Part shown: positions 11,817-21,758 of the stretch, one piece after another | How the letters are laid out: every line of letters starts with the position of its first letter | Position numbering within the stretch: position 1 is the first letter of the stretch | DNA from: Tricholoma matsutake | Taxonomy: Eukaryota; Basidiomycota; Agaricomycetes; Agaricales; Tricholomataceae | Reading direction: 5' to 3' | NCBI GenBank assembly: GCA_026075535.2 | Contig: AP026548.1 | Location: 7,564,001-7,628,000 of the forward strand | Length of the DNA: 64,000 bases | Translations under genes and position numbers: made by a program | The notes under the pieces: model-generated | Databases searched by the model: none | Told to the model about the DNA's origin: nothing | The model's input: only the letters and a program-made list of their open reading frames with translations

Positions 11817-12523
11817 TGTCAAGAACCGTTCCTCACCTGATCGGAACCCGCATCCATCCGACTCTTTCCCGCACGTCAAACACGACTTTTGTCTATGCCT
11901 CCTGATTTCGTTCCTGGCCGCCTTGCACTGCCCACACTGCTGTGCATCAGGCCGCCTTGTACAGCATCCACGGCTGCCTTTCCAAGGCTGCCGTCTCTAT
12001 TGCAAATTTGACTACGGATTCCTGTGCGGCTCCCGTAGGTAATTTATCTATGCAGTCGAGACACTGCCGCAGTCTTCGTTCCTGTTCCACATTATTCCGG
12101 ACTACAGTATTTAAGCTTAGTTAGTTTCGCCTTGTATTCCTCAGTTTGTATATCGACATAGACTCGACTTTACCCTGCCAATCTAAAACCTCCTTCTACT
12201 CCAACCCCTGTCCTCTAAGAGTCTGAACTACATTCGACTCAACCTCTAGTCTCCCTCTGAAGTTTTAGTCTCATCTGAACTCAACCTAAGTCCCTCCGTA
12301 CTCCTCCCCACGTTTACCCACACTTTCCCGCTCCTACCTCTAAACCCTCGACTTGAAATTAGGACACCAGACGAGGTGAAGGGCACAGCTTTCTTACAAG
12401 CTGAAGCCAAGTCCTTTCTGTTTCCCCTCCTGCAGAATCCCCATCGACCCGACAATCTCCTGCTATCATCACCCGCAGTGTCTGGACGGATTCCAAAGCG
12501 GCCTCTAGGATCAGTTCTTAACA
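11817..12523 (+). repeat. G1 3' LTR
   Basis: 707 bp, TG...CA, followed by GGATA. Pairs with the 5' LTR. The two copies have lost different CpG sites, so both have been decaying since insertion. Confidence 0.95.
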
Positions 12524-12663
12524 GGATACATGTAAAATATTTCCCTGACATTTCTTTTACATATATTTTAAGAATATCCAAAGGATATACACATCAGAAG
12601 TCTTAAAACAAGTTTCTAAGGCTGTGTTTCTGTGGGAAACACAGGTCAGCCCCAGTAGTGTTG

Positions 12664-13033
12664 ATTACATGTGTTAACACCTGCTGTATATATCTGTCAA
12701 CTGTCAAACAGCTGTCTTGATACCTGTGCTGTGCTGTCAGCCATCTCAGTAGGTAAGTGTATGGACAGTATATGGGCAATCCATATACCATCAGTCACTG
12801 TATAGTGTACAGCCATGGCTGTATAATGGATGGTGTGCAGCCCTAACCCATACCTGTGTACACTGCACCTGTTCTAACACTGCAACCATGGTGACAGGTT
12901 TTTACCATGGTCTGTTGTGAAACACTGCAGGTGCAACACCATACATATACATACACCATGGTTTTGACTCTTTTTTTTGCCTTGCATTTGATGTTCTACA
13001 TTGTTAAACATAGTATATTTGTATTGTATAACC
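12664..13033. other. no gene recognised
   Basis: AT-rich flank beyond the MITE with repeated CAGCTGT and ACCATGG-type words. No coding frame is supported. Confidence 0.4.
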
Positions 13034-13168
13034 TATAAGGGCAACCTTAGAGGCCACTTAATTAGTGGACTAGCAAAGGGAAATCCAAAGTTAAAATTAT
13101 GGTACATATTACAGGGAGTGGAGGCACACCTAGCAAAGGGAAATCCGAAGAGAACACTCTAAGGAGAG
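13034..13168 (+). repeat. dispersed MITE-like repeat, copy 1
   Basis: Starts TATAAGGGCAACC and contains CTAGCAAAGGGAAATCC twice. An inverted relative lies at 28601-28715, shorter by about 19 bases near one end. A further partial match (AAGGGCAACCTCAAATCC) is at about 13515-13560. It has no coding capacity; the sharing of at least two copies is what marks it as a repeat. Confidence 0.65.
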
Positions 13169-13311
13169 TATCGTTTTGATGCGTGCGCTATATTTAGACT
13201 TTCCCTTTGATGCGCGTCTATGGTCCGTTACTGAGTCCCCTTTATCTCTAATTCTCTTTGTTATACACAATACATATATATATATACAGTACATACTTTC
13301 GTTACCACCTC

Positions 13312-13447
13312 AGTCACTTGTACAGAGACTGAGGTGAGCGCAGTTTATACCACTTACTTATATGCCTATACTTACTGTACCTGTTAGGTGATCTTATTTG
13401 TGCTAGGTACAGTATACATGAACAGAGTCACTTGTACAGAGACTGAG
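13312..13447 (+). repeat. 22-bp direct repeat upstream of the FCP1-like gene
   Basis: The same 22 bases (starting AGTCACTTGTACAG) occur at 13312-13333 and 13426-13447, separated by AT-rich sequence about 190-320 bp before the ATG at 13635. They could be regulatory or leftover repeat DNA; the sequence does not decide. Confidence 0.5.
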
Positions 13448-13634
13448 ATGATCTTATATGTACTAGGATCACTTTTCTACAGATTCCAAGCCTTAGGAGA
13501 GAGTTTTCTACTGTAAGGGCAACCTCAAATCCCCCTTAATAGTAGAGGGAAATCTTACATACACCGACTTTTAAAGCCAGCACCTTCCCGCCAAGATTCT
13601 GTCGTTGCTCGTATATCGTCGCCCCCTGGGCCTG

Positions 13635-15403
13635 ATGCCTCGACTCTCTTCATGTGTCGGATACGAGTTTACATCATCATCAGGGTTTGACTACAACTAC
13701 GACCCAGTAGATGGAAAGACATCTTCATCGAAAACAGAATCATTTGACCCATACTCTGATTATTACAACCCATATTCTAATGACATTCCAACTAATTCTC
13801 AAGCAGTTCCTATTCCTCGTTCACTCACTCCTCCTCTCCCAACAACTCCTGACCAGGACCCTTCCTATATCCTTCAATCCACTAATCCTTCTATCCCCCT
13901 CACGAACCCCGCAAACTCTCGTAAACTTCTTATTCTCGACCTCAACGGCACTCTCGTCTTTCGCAGTCCTCATCGTCCCCGCCCCGCCCGTCGTTTCTAC
14001 CGATACCAACCATCTCACCATGAAAATTCCCCGCCCATTCGCACCGTCCATCCTCGCCCCTACATGTCCTCCTTCACATCCTACATCTTCCATACCACAA
14101 CCCGCTCTTGGCTTGACACCATGATATGGAGCTCTGCTCAACCTCATAGCGTAGCCGACATGGTAACGCGGTGCTTTGGGCAACGCAAACACGAACTTGT
14201 CGCAGTCTGGGCTAGGGATACATTAGGACTAGAAGAAAAAGACTACCGTGCGTCCTTACTTTCTCACAAAAATCGCATTTTTGATCCACTTTAACCATAA
14301 CCAGATCGCAAAATACAAACAACGAAAGATCTAGCCAAACCATGGGCTGCACTTCCTCTCCGTACCAACTCCAATTCCAACTCTAATTCCGACTCTGGTA
14401 CCACTACCCGCTCCTCACCCTTCCCCACCGAATCCCAACCTCAACCACAAGCACACTCAGCACACACCACCCTCCTCCTCGACGACTCACCTCTCAAAGC
14501 TCACCTCCAACCATGGAACCACCTCTGTATCCGTGAATACAACGCAGACGAGCGCAGTGCAGACCTCGCTCTTCAAGAACGCGAGCGTACGCTCCGGAAA
14601 AGACGTGAAGATGCTGAACGATCGACTTCTTCTTCGATTTCTTACCCGTCTTCTGAGGAAAAGGAAGCGGACGTGGCTAGTATCGGCACAGGAAGTAAGA
14701 AACGCAAGTATCCAAAGAAAAAGTCGAAGAATCTGCAAACCGAGCCAGAGGAAGACGGCAAGGTCAAACTATCCTCTTATCCTCATTCCTCTCTTTTACT
14801 TACTAACCCACGCACACATTATAGAGATACGACCAATCCCTACTAGCCGTCATCGGCATCCTAGATGCGCTCAAGCACGAGAGCAACGTCGCAGGGTGGA
14901 TACGCAGCGGCCGAATGCACGTACGCCCTTCTTCCACCCCTTCTAGGGAGAACGGAGCTACGGTAAAGTCGAGCATGGAGGAGATGGTGGATGTGAGAGA
15001 GCAGAAGCACAGTGCGAAGCGGAGACGGGTGTCTGACCAAGGCGCTGGTGCTGCCAGCGCGGACTTGGATCTGGCCCCATCTGCCATACCTGGCTTGAAC
15101 CCAAGTCTACCCTATTCCCCTCCTCCCCCCGATACCATTACCCATCCTGAAATACCCGTCCCTGGTTTGAACGCATCTATACCCGACCCCCTCGATAACT
15201 ATTCTCAAAAAGAACATACACCCACCCCACAGGCCCAGATACCGACACGAACGCCAAAACCGACACTGACGGAGGCACAGGCACAGGCGCAGTGGTACGA
15301 CGACCCAGAAACAGTAGCGTATTGGGTAGAGAGGGGTTTACGCGCGCTGCACGAGTTGGGGATCGAGGTCGTGGTTGGTGTTGATGGTGGTAGTGAGAAT
15401 TGA
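13635..15403 (+). CDS. FCP1-homology (NIF-type) HAD phosphatase-like protein
   Basis: Three exons: 13635-14247, 14305-14762, 14825-15403. Introns of 57 and 62 bp join in frame to give 549 residues. The HAD/FCP1 domain starts at about residue 105 with KLLILDLNGTLVFR (nucleophile Asp; the second Asp of canonical DxDxT is Asn, as in some fungal relatives). It continues with VHPRPYM, MIWSSAQP, a DLAKPW segment and LLLDDSPLKA, which carries the late Asp pair. The N-terminus is Ser/Pro/Tyr-rich. The C-terminus has a likely nuclear signal (KKRKYPKKK) and a Pro-rich tail ending in a helix. Relatives dephosphorylate protein Ser/Thr, classically RNA polymerase II; the substrate here is unknown. It converges on the UCH gene 440 bp downstream. 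Confidence 0.85.
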
Positions 15404-15843
15404 AGGATTGGATTGGAGTGTCGGCTGAGGATGGGGTTTTTCGCTCGTTCGTTCGTTCGGCGTTTCTTGGGTTTCTTGCTTTCGTACGCATGAGATTGGA
15501 ACTTGGAATTGGGATGAGGACATGCATCGTAGAGTAGAGTAGAGTTTATCACGCGATATACGTACGCCATATACGTACGCCATAATACACCGTCTTTTAG
15601 TTCTTTAGACCGCATATCGAGTAGTATCCCTCTCGGTGGTGGCATTATCATCGAGTGATTGTGCACCTTGAAAGTACACGGAAGGATGGCGTCGATTAAT
15701 ACAAACTTGAAATATACAAGGGTTCAAGGCGTAACCTAGTGTTAGTGACTCATGTATCCTAAGCACAGTGTAATCAGGAGATCCGCTATACGTTCAGATC
15801 TCAGAGTCGGCATGAACTAAATACACTGCGATGCATTCACTTT

Positions 15844-17115
15844 TCAAACCGTAGACTGATCCGGTGCAACAAGAGCCAGCATACTAAAACACATGCTCGG
15901 CGATTGGGCTACATACATCTCTTTCACATACTTTGCCGTATCCTAAGCACACAGTAAGACCAGACGAAGTAAAGAACGACCAAAGAACGACGCACTCGAA
16001 GCAAATCCTCGCATTCCCCACGATCAATAGGACCTCCACGCGTTCCATTCAACTCAACCAACCTCATACCCGTCGAAGTCGAAGTCGAAGTCGAAGTCGG
16101 AGTCGGAGTGTCCGAGTCCGTCTTAGTGAGAGATCCTTCGTGTGGCACACCCAGGCCGTCGGTGGAAACTCTAGAAGCTCTATCTCTGAACCCGGCCTCG
16201 GGAATCTGCACGAAACACGTAAAATGCCCTGGTGGTTCTATACTTGGATCCGTAGGGACGGTACTCTGCCCGGACCCTGCTGACTCTGCGTGGATATTGG
16301 AAAAAGTGGTCTCGAGGATGTGACCTCGTTCAGCCGGACTTTTGCCTGGGTAGATGGGAGGAGACTAGATGGATGGATCGTACGGGTATGCAGGGGATTT
16401 GTTACCTTCGCATTGTTCGAGGAATTCGAACATGGGGCTGCCGGGGGTAATGGTAATATCGCTCTACACGATCTACATCTCAGTCCAAGACATCGCAAGT
16501 TGATCAATTGAGCCTGACATTGGCAATAGCATGAATGAGGGCCATAGTCCCACACGCATTCCCGATCTGCAAGGAAAGAGTGTTAAGAATAACATACTAG
16601 TATCATGAACCGCAACTAACAGTCTGCTTCATCCAAAAGATCGAAAGATCCAACTTTTCCTGCTTCCCCTTGGAAAGTCTGAGATCCTCAGCTTGCCTCT
16701 CTAGTACGAAATGCTGGTCATCGGGGAACAGAAAGATGACGGCTTTTACTTGTTGTGGAACCATATCAAGGAGCTATGGGTAGGCAGAGGACGATAGGGA
16801 TACGGAGTCAGCCTTAGTATTGCAATGGGTGACTCGGAGTGGCACAAGTCGCACCTCATCGTCTAACCCATAAATATCGTGAAACTGTGCTTGAGAAAGA
16901 ACGACACCAGCTTTTCCCGCCCACTGGCCCGGGTATGGTTAGCTATAGAGATGGCTGTTAGAGTGCGTAGTAGGAAAAGCCGGCGTACGGAGTTGAAGAC
17001 CTCGATAAAGGGAGTTAGCCTCGGCGTTTCACTCTGTGGACGAGAAGAGTGTTTCAGTTTGTACCTCTGGGTTACATTCTAATGGGATCCATTGTGTCCT
17101 GTTGTCTGCTGCCAT
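15844..17115 (-). CDS. ubiquitin carboxyl-terminal hydrolase, UCH (peptidase C12) family
   Basis: Eight exons joined by GT..AG introns of 53-81 bp: 17115-17065, 17000-16989, 16923-16855, 16773-16621, 16566-16519, 16463-16406, 16345-15996 and 15942-15844. They total 840 nt, exactly 279 residues plus stop. It opens WIPLECNPE and contains FHDIYGLDDELLDMVPQ, the active-site block QTIGNACGTMALIHA with the catalytic Cys, and HFTCFV with the catalytic His. Next comes RLVELNGTRGGPIDRG and the C-terminal FSMLALV. UCH enzymes cleave small adducts from the ubiquitin C-terminus. Two oddities: exon 2 is only 12 nt (VFNS), and the catalytic Asp of the usual ELDG is Asn. A Ser/Thr-Pro repeat expands the loop between His and that Asn. 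Confidence 0.92.
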
Positions 17116-17390
17116 TTGTGTGCACTGCAAGTGTCTGTATGTGAGAGGGCAGCAAGGGTCTGAGATTGTGATTGAATTGTTGTGTTAGGGTTGCGTTCAT
17201 TACGGCCATGATGAAGCTTAAAAGCTTTGGCATGTGGTGTCGAAATTCAATTGTATTCTATACTACAGCGGTAAATGTTACACTTCGTTCAACATTCGCT
17301 CGGCGTGCTCTGATATTTGTCCAGTGCAGATTGCTCAAAACTACCATAACTTGAAAACATTTACATAAATTAGTACAGCCCCAAGGGGAG
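17116..17390. promoter_or_regulatory. short spacer between the UCH start and the RNase H gene end
   Basis: About 275 bp lie between the UCH ATG and the stop of the next gene on the same strand. It should hold the UCH promoter and the 3' end of the neighbour. I see no clear TATA or other motif. Confidence 0.35.
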
Positions 17391-18956
17391 TTAATACGAC
17401 AAGGAATTAAAAGCAACAGGGCTCTCCAAGTATTGTGCAAGATGTACCGGAAGAGGAGGGGGACTAGGAAAGAGTAAAGATCTTGATGGGAAAATTCCGC
17501 GAGAAGGCCCATCAGCCGGATTTTCCTTGGTCGAAATCCACCTCGGAGTGACTTCGATATTATAAGTATGACCCAGTTGTTGGATATTCCGCAAAATCGC
17601 CATTCGTTCCAAGTTCCTCTCTTTCCCAGTGATCAGCGAGTGTACGACACCTAGATTGTCACTCCTGATAACTAGGGGTCCAGCCTGAGGATGATGGCAG
17701 CTTCCAGCAGCAATGGCAACTCGGAGACCGAGCTCTACGGCCACAATCTCAGCCCAGTGGTTATCCCGGTTTCCCCCAGATCGCCATCCATCCTTAAACT
17801 TCCATGCCAGCCATCGACCACTCATCATGAATCCAATCCCCCAAGACGGGGAGGAATCAACAAATACTTCTTCGGTGGCTGGTGGCTCTCTGTTTCTACG
17901 AAGCTTGTATTCGTTCATGTCAGAGGATATCAAGCTTGTGCTGGGTCCTTTCCACTGCAACAACAAGAACTGTTGAAGGTCGCTTTGTTGTTGTCGTGGA
18001 GTCAGCTGCGCTTTAGTGTATAGCGTTCTGACTTTGGATAGCGCCTCGGTCTTTCCAGGCCTGCATCCGTCGTTCATTAATGATTGCATCTGAAGAATCG
18101 TTGTCGGCGTGGCTAAATCAGATGCTTGAATTCCAGTGGTGGTAGATACCGACACGGTGGGAGGAGGCAGAGGAGGCATTGGAAAATTGTTGTCGGATTG
18201 CGACGGGATGGACGAGGGAGAGGATGACGGCTCGTCGATGTCCGAAGAGCTCGAGCCAGACATGCTATCGTGCAGTGTCTGCCGACAAGATTCAAACGCT
18301 GAAGATTGAGAGTTTTCCTGTTCGTCGCCCGGAACGGAGGAGAGTCCTTGCTCTTCCCAAACCGACTCCCTACTTCTGACTTCTACCATCTCTTCAAACA
18401 AGATTCGGAGGGCGTGAAACTGCTGCTTAACCAATTCCAACTCCTCTTGCGAAGTGTGAAGTTGCGCTGACAGAATCTGAGTTTGTTCGATAGCTCCGTT
18501 TCGTTCTGCACGGCAGGCCTTTAGCTGATAGAGCTGGTCCATGTCATGATCACGTTGAAGTCGGCGGCCCTCTACGACGCCACTCAAGAATTGGGTGTTG
18601 TAGGCACTATCTCGCATCTCTAAAGCAGATTTAAAAGTTGGATGGTGCTCGGCATCAGTCGCCGCAGCCGCGAGATGCGTCATATAGTGACGGCAAATAC
18701 CACAACCCGTTGGATGAACAATCCCAAACGCTGGATCGTTCCCCCAACTGAAATCGTGCCGGGAAGCATATCCATCGGCCATAACGATATACGCAGAACG
18801 AACAGAATAGATATCCTGAAATAAGAAAAGCAGAGAAGGTCGAGGTCTCGAGATGGAAAATGTACTTGAAACCGAAAAACTTACGCGTACATAAGGATTG
18901 TCAGAAGGACAGCTGCCAAAGATACCCTTTGAAGGGCCTGCGCGAACTGTGTCCAC
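17391..18956 (-). CDS. coiled-coil protein with C-terminal retroelement-type RNase H domain
   Basis: The frame is open throughout. A clear ATG lies at 18782-18780 (MADGYASRHDFSWG), giving 463 residues. An upstream exon may splice in through GTAAGT near 18885 and an acceptor near 18818, and no stop separates them. The N-terminal region has a small Cys/His patch (GCGICRHYMTH), then a long coiled coil and a Ser/Pro-rich linker. The last 150 residues form an RNase H fold with its four acidic positions: D in VFVDSSPSWG, E in HWAEIVAVELGL, D in VIRSDNLGVV and D in NPADGPSRG. The fold resembles the RNase H of fungal retroelements. There is no RT or integrase nearby and no broken codon, unlike the surrounding elements. 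It may be a domesticated fragment (inference). Confidence 0.7.
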   Translation of the reverse strand: MDTVRAGPSKGIFGSCPSDNPYVRVSFSVSSTFSISRPRPSLLFLFQDIYSVRSAYIVMADGYASRHDFSWGNDPAFGIVHPTGCGICRHYMTHLAAAATDAEHHPTFKSALEMRDSAYNTQFLSGVVEGRRLQRDHDMDQLYQLKACRAERNGAIEQTQILSAQLHTSQEELELVKQQFHALRILFEEMVEVRSRESVWEEQGLSSVPGDEQENSQSSAFESCRQTLHDSMSGSSSSDIDEPSSSPSSIPSQSDNNFPMPPLPPPTVSVSTTTGIQASDLATPTTILQMQSLMNDGCRPGKTEALSKVRTLYTKAQLTPRQQQSDLQQFLLLQWKGPSTSLISSDMNEYKLRRNREPPATEEVFVDSSPSWGIGFMMSGRWLAWKFKDGWRSGGNRDNHWAEIVAVELGLRVAIAAGSCHHPQAGPLVIRSDNLGVVHSLITGKERNLERMAILRNIQQLGHTYNIEVTPRWISTKENPADGPSRGIFPSRSLLFPSPPPLPVHLAQYLESPVAFNSLSY

Positions 18957-19079
18957 GAATTCGCTTACTCATTCGTGGGTGGTTCCTCGTGGGAATACCA
19001 AGGGTTCGTGTTTATGGCGTGGTCCGCGTGGAGAATACGATGAAAAAATCTCCTGTTTTCGCAAGTATTTTAGTGTGAT

Positions 19080-20099
19080 AAGAAAGCGGCCCTGTAATTT
19101 TCTCACTAGAGTTTTGGCATCATGAGGAAGCGATGCATTATCGAGAGAACAGCGTATGGATCCACGACCGGATCCAGAGCTACTAGAGCTACACGTTTAG
19201 CCAAGTCATTTGCAAGCATTGAAGTCAAGTGTCGTATGTTCGATCACTGTATAAGCGGCTAGCACGTTTTGAGCCTGCAAACTTGTCAGGGGGCGTGTAA
19301 AGGGTGTGTAAGCCGTGCACGGTGCGATACGTAGTCACTGCAGCGGCCATGGGCTCAACTCAATCATTACCCTCCGATCTTCCCTGATCCTGCAAGATAT
19401 GAAGATCCCAACAAGTTCCTCAACACCTTACTCAACCCTGTTGGATTTTCTCAATGCCAGCGCGACTCGGAAGTAGCGATCTGAGCCTTGATTATCATTA
19501 GAATATAGCATCGAATTTGATTCAGGTAGCCTAATCAGCGAGCCCTGCTGAATATCCGGCTTTTGAGAATGCAAAAGAACTCGGAATAGGGGGTGTAACA
19601 TAAGTAGCGGTTAACATAAGTGGAGTCAGCATGAAGAAAAGTGGTGAAGCAGGTTGCTCACATCACACTAGGACCTAAGGCCTAAGTAGTGAAGACCGGG
19701 CCAGGGATTTCCAGCTTCACAATAATCAGTGTAGAATCCGATTGGCTTTGGATTTTCCTGATGGTCTGCATCACAACAGATCAGTACGAGACTACCCCTA
19801 GACTCTAGTGCACGATAATACAAACCAGCGTTTTCGAATGACTCATTGTCCTTAGACCATTCTTTCAACTTTATGTACGTTGTACAATTCAAGAAATTTC
19901 CCAAAAACAACCTTGTAGCTAGAAAAAATTACATAAATTTTGCATGATGGCCTTGCGATGACCGACACTTTGCACTGGCAATTCTAGGGCAATATGGCTA
20001 AAAGCTCCTCAAAGACAGCTACAAATCAATTTGGTCTTTTCAATCCAGCACTAGTCAGGACGCCAGTACTTAGAGGTTAGTACCCCATCAATCTCCGGG
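19080..20099. other. no confident gene
   Basis: Mixed sequence with short open frames only. A minus-strand frame near 19910-19670 (YYRALESRGSLVLICCDA) looks somewhat protein-like but matches nothing I know and has no clear start or partner exons. Confidence 0.35.
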
Positions 20100-20438
20100 A
20101 ACGGGTTCCTTGCCTTCGATATCAAGCTCGATGACCAGCAGATCCTCCTCCTCCTCCGATGCTTTGAATATTTCAGAAAACGTCTCAATGCTATGTGTGA
20201 CATGTGTACTGAGGCGTATTTTCAGAGATCGTATCTCGTATTACTGGGTTCGCCTGCTTCTAATGCTGAGGCTCATACTGATATCTGCGGCGGACTCTCA
20301 GCTGCAAGTGCTTGGTTCAAATTTGCTCGAGAGAAATTAATGCCGCCACCCGCCCACAGAGCCAGTTGGCAGTACGGCATCACTGGGACATCTAAGATTC
20401 TGTTGAAAGGAGTATACGCGCCTCCTCGCCGATTGTGA
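20100..20438 (+). CDS. unidentified protein-coding fragment
   Basis: One frame runs GFLAFDIKLDDQQ, then CDMCTEAYFQRSYLVL, DICGGLSAASAWFKFAREK, PPPAHRASWQYGITG and ends PPRRL at a stop. The composition and lack of repeats suggest a real host exon, not TE debris. No start codon is evident upstream and the sequence after 20438 carries stops, so it is a partial gene, a single exon or a pseudogene. I do not recognise the family. Confidence 0.4.
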   Translation, partial: NGFLAFDIKLDDQQILLLLRCFEYFRKRLNAMCDMCTEAYFQRSYLVLLGSPASNAEAHTDICGGLSAASAWFKFAREKLMPPPAHRASWQYGITGTSKILLKGVYAPPRRL

Positions 20439-21758
20439 GGGGGAAGGTTGGACATATGAAGTCTCGAAATATGCATAGACAACCATGATGGTACTGGTAG
20501 TACGAGAAGAGGATCAGGTGAGCGAGCACAGTTTCAATGTAAGAATGGACGACCACTGGTACACCTTATATGTTATCTTTAGGCCTGGAGCTCGTAGGAA
20601 ACGGATTTGTCGAATGCTGTCAGAGCACAAAAAGAACACAAGTATGTCGCGGTTTCACACAGAACAGGTGAGAATGAAGACTGAGGATTATTTGAGAACA
20701 TGATTTTATCTAATCCGAAGAAAAGGATTGTGAGGGCTTGGAACACATCTTAGTAAGTTGGATATCGACCGCTAGTGAGGTTAAGACGACCTGTTCTGCC
20801 AGACAGTATTGAAAACATGGTTCCAATAGTGATGCAACGGCTCGGCTCAGCACCTGAGCGGCTCTGAGCGGCTGTTGCCCAAAATCGTGGAAGGGGAGCG
20901 GGGAGACTCGATCAGTCTTATTCGATCCCATTGGCATGAAATCAAGAAGCGTCCCGAAGCTGTCAAACCGTACTGACAGCTACAGAACCCGAGTGAAAGG
21001 AAATGAGCTTATAATTAGCTCGTCGAGAAACCTTTTACTACTTAGTACTGGTCGAGATGGTGTTGTCATAACGAAAAGAACGAATCAGAACAGAGCGAAT
21101 CAGATATCTTGACTGGCAGGAATAGCGGGCTTACGGGAGAGCAAGAAACTGCATGCGGTAAAATGGTAGAGGAAAAGGAAAAGGAGTAAATCACCTGAGA
21201 GAAGAGGGTCGGGGTCGGATACAGCTGACCTAGGCCAATTTTGTTTGTGTCGACAAATCTCTCAATCAGGCATTCTGCTAGACAGGTGCCCCTGATTCGC
21301 CGTGAATGAACATGCTCTGGCGACCACCTACACCTCGGTTTGATGTCTGGATATATCATTGTAAGACTCACGGTAGCGACTACAGATCGATCGACTCCTT
21401 CATTCCGTGTCCCAGAGTCTCCTGCACTACAGGTTGGAGGGTGCCCAGTCGGAACCACGTCTGCCTCGTTGTCTGCATTTTACACAACTGGAGTTAATCG
21501 ATCAGAAGAAAAAGATGCCTTCCCGAATCTTCATAATCTTCGGATTAGCGCTTCGGCGAATTTGGAATGGTGAACTCGTGGAGCACACGCCTTCTCTGCA
21601 CCACGACATCTCCATTCGCTGATACTTGTCTGTCATTTTTTCACCGTGGGACGATCGGCAAGAATGAACATCCATGAGGGAAATCGTCGACTCTCATCTA
21701 TCCTCAAGGAATTCACAAGGATGATAGTGAATTGTCGGAGAAGGTTATACCGAATGGG
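20439..21758. other. no confident gene
   Basis: Short open frames on both strands, none with a recognisable motif. A 130-codon minus-strand frame (21458-21066) lacks a convincing start or domain. Some of this may be UTR or decayed exons of the neighbouring unidentified genes. Confidence 0.3.

Larger units (their letters stand above)
4786..12528 (+). mobile_element. Ty3/gypsy chromovirus G1, complete with LTRs and TSD
   Basis: A whole LTR retrotransposon: 5' LTR 4791-5496, gag 5537-6928, pol from about 6920 to 10601 ending in a chromodomain, an antisense gene 10685-11679, a purine tract near 11804-11814 and 3' LTR 11817-12523. Both LTRs start TG and end CA. GGATA at 4786-4790 and 12524-12528 is the 5-bp target duplication. 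Domain order PR-RT-RNase H-IN-chromodomain defines a chromovirus. At least nine TGA codons and one frameshift disable it. The antisense gene is not a standard part of Ty3 elements. Confidence 0.95.
4356..12660. mobile_element. CACTA-like MITE, split by the G1 retrotransposon
   Basis: The left end (4356-4468) and right end (12548-12660) are near-perfect inverted copies of about 113 bp, both starting CACTACTGGGGCTGACCTG from outside. They are flanked by TTG at 4353-4355 and 12661-12663, a 3-bp target duplication. CACTA ends and a 3-bp TSD fit the EnSpm/CACTA superfamily. Without the inserted Ty3 element (4791-12523 plus one GGATA) the element is about 567 bp and has no coding capacity, so it is non-autonomous. 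The superfamily assignment rests on ends and TSD only. Confidence 0.75.

Noticed and set aside
13605..13634. Upstream non-ATG start for the FCP1-like gene
   Set aside because: The frame opens with TTG at 13605; the first in-frame ATG is at 13635 and is the more credible start.
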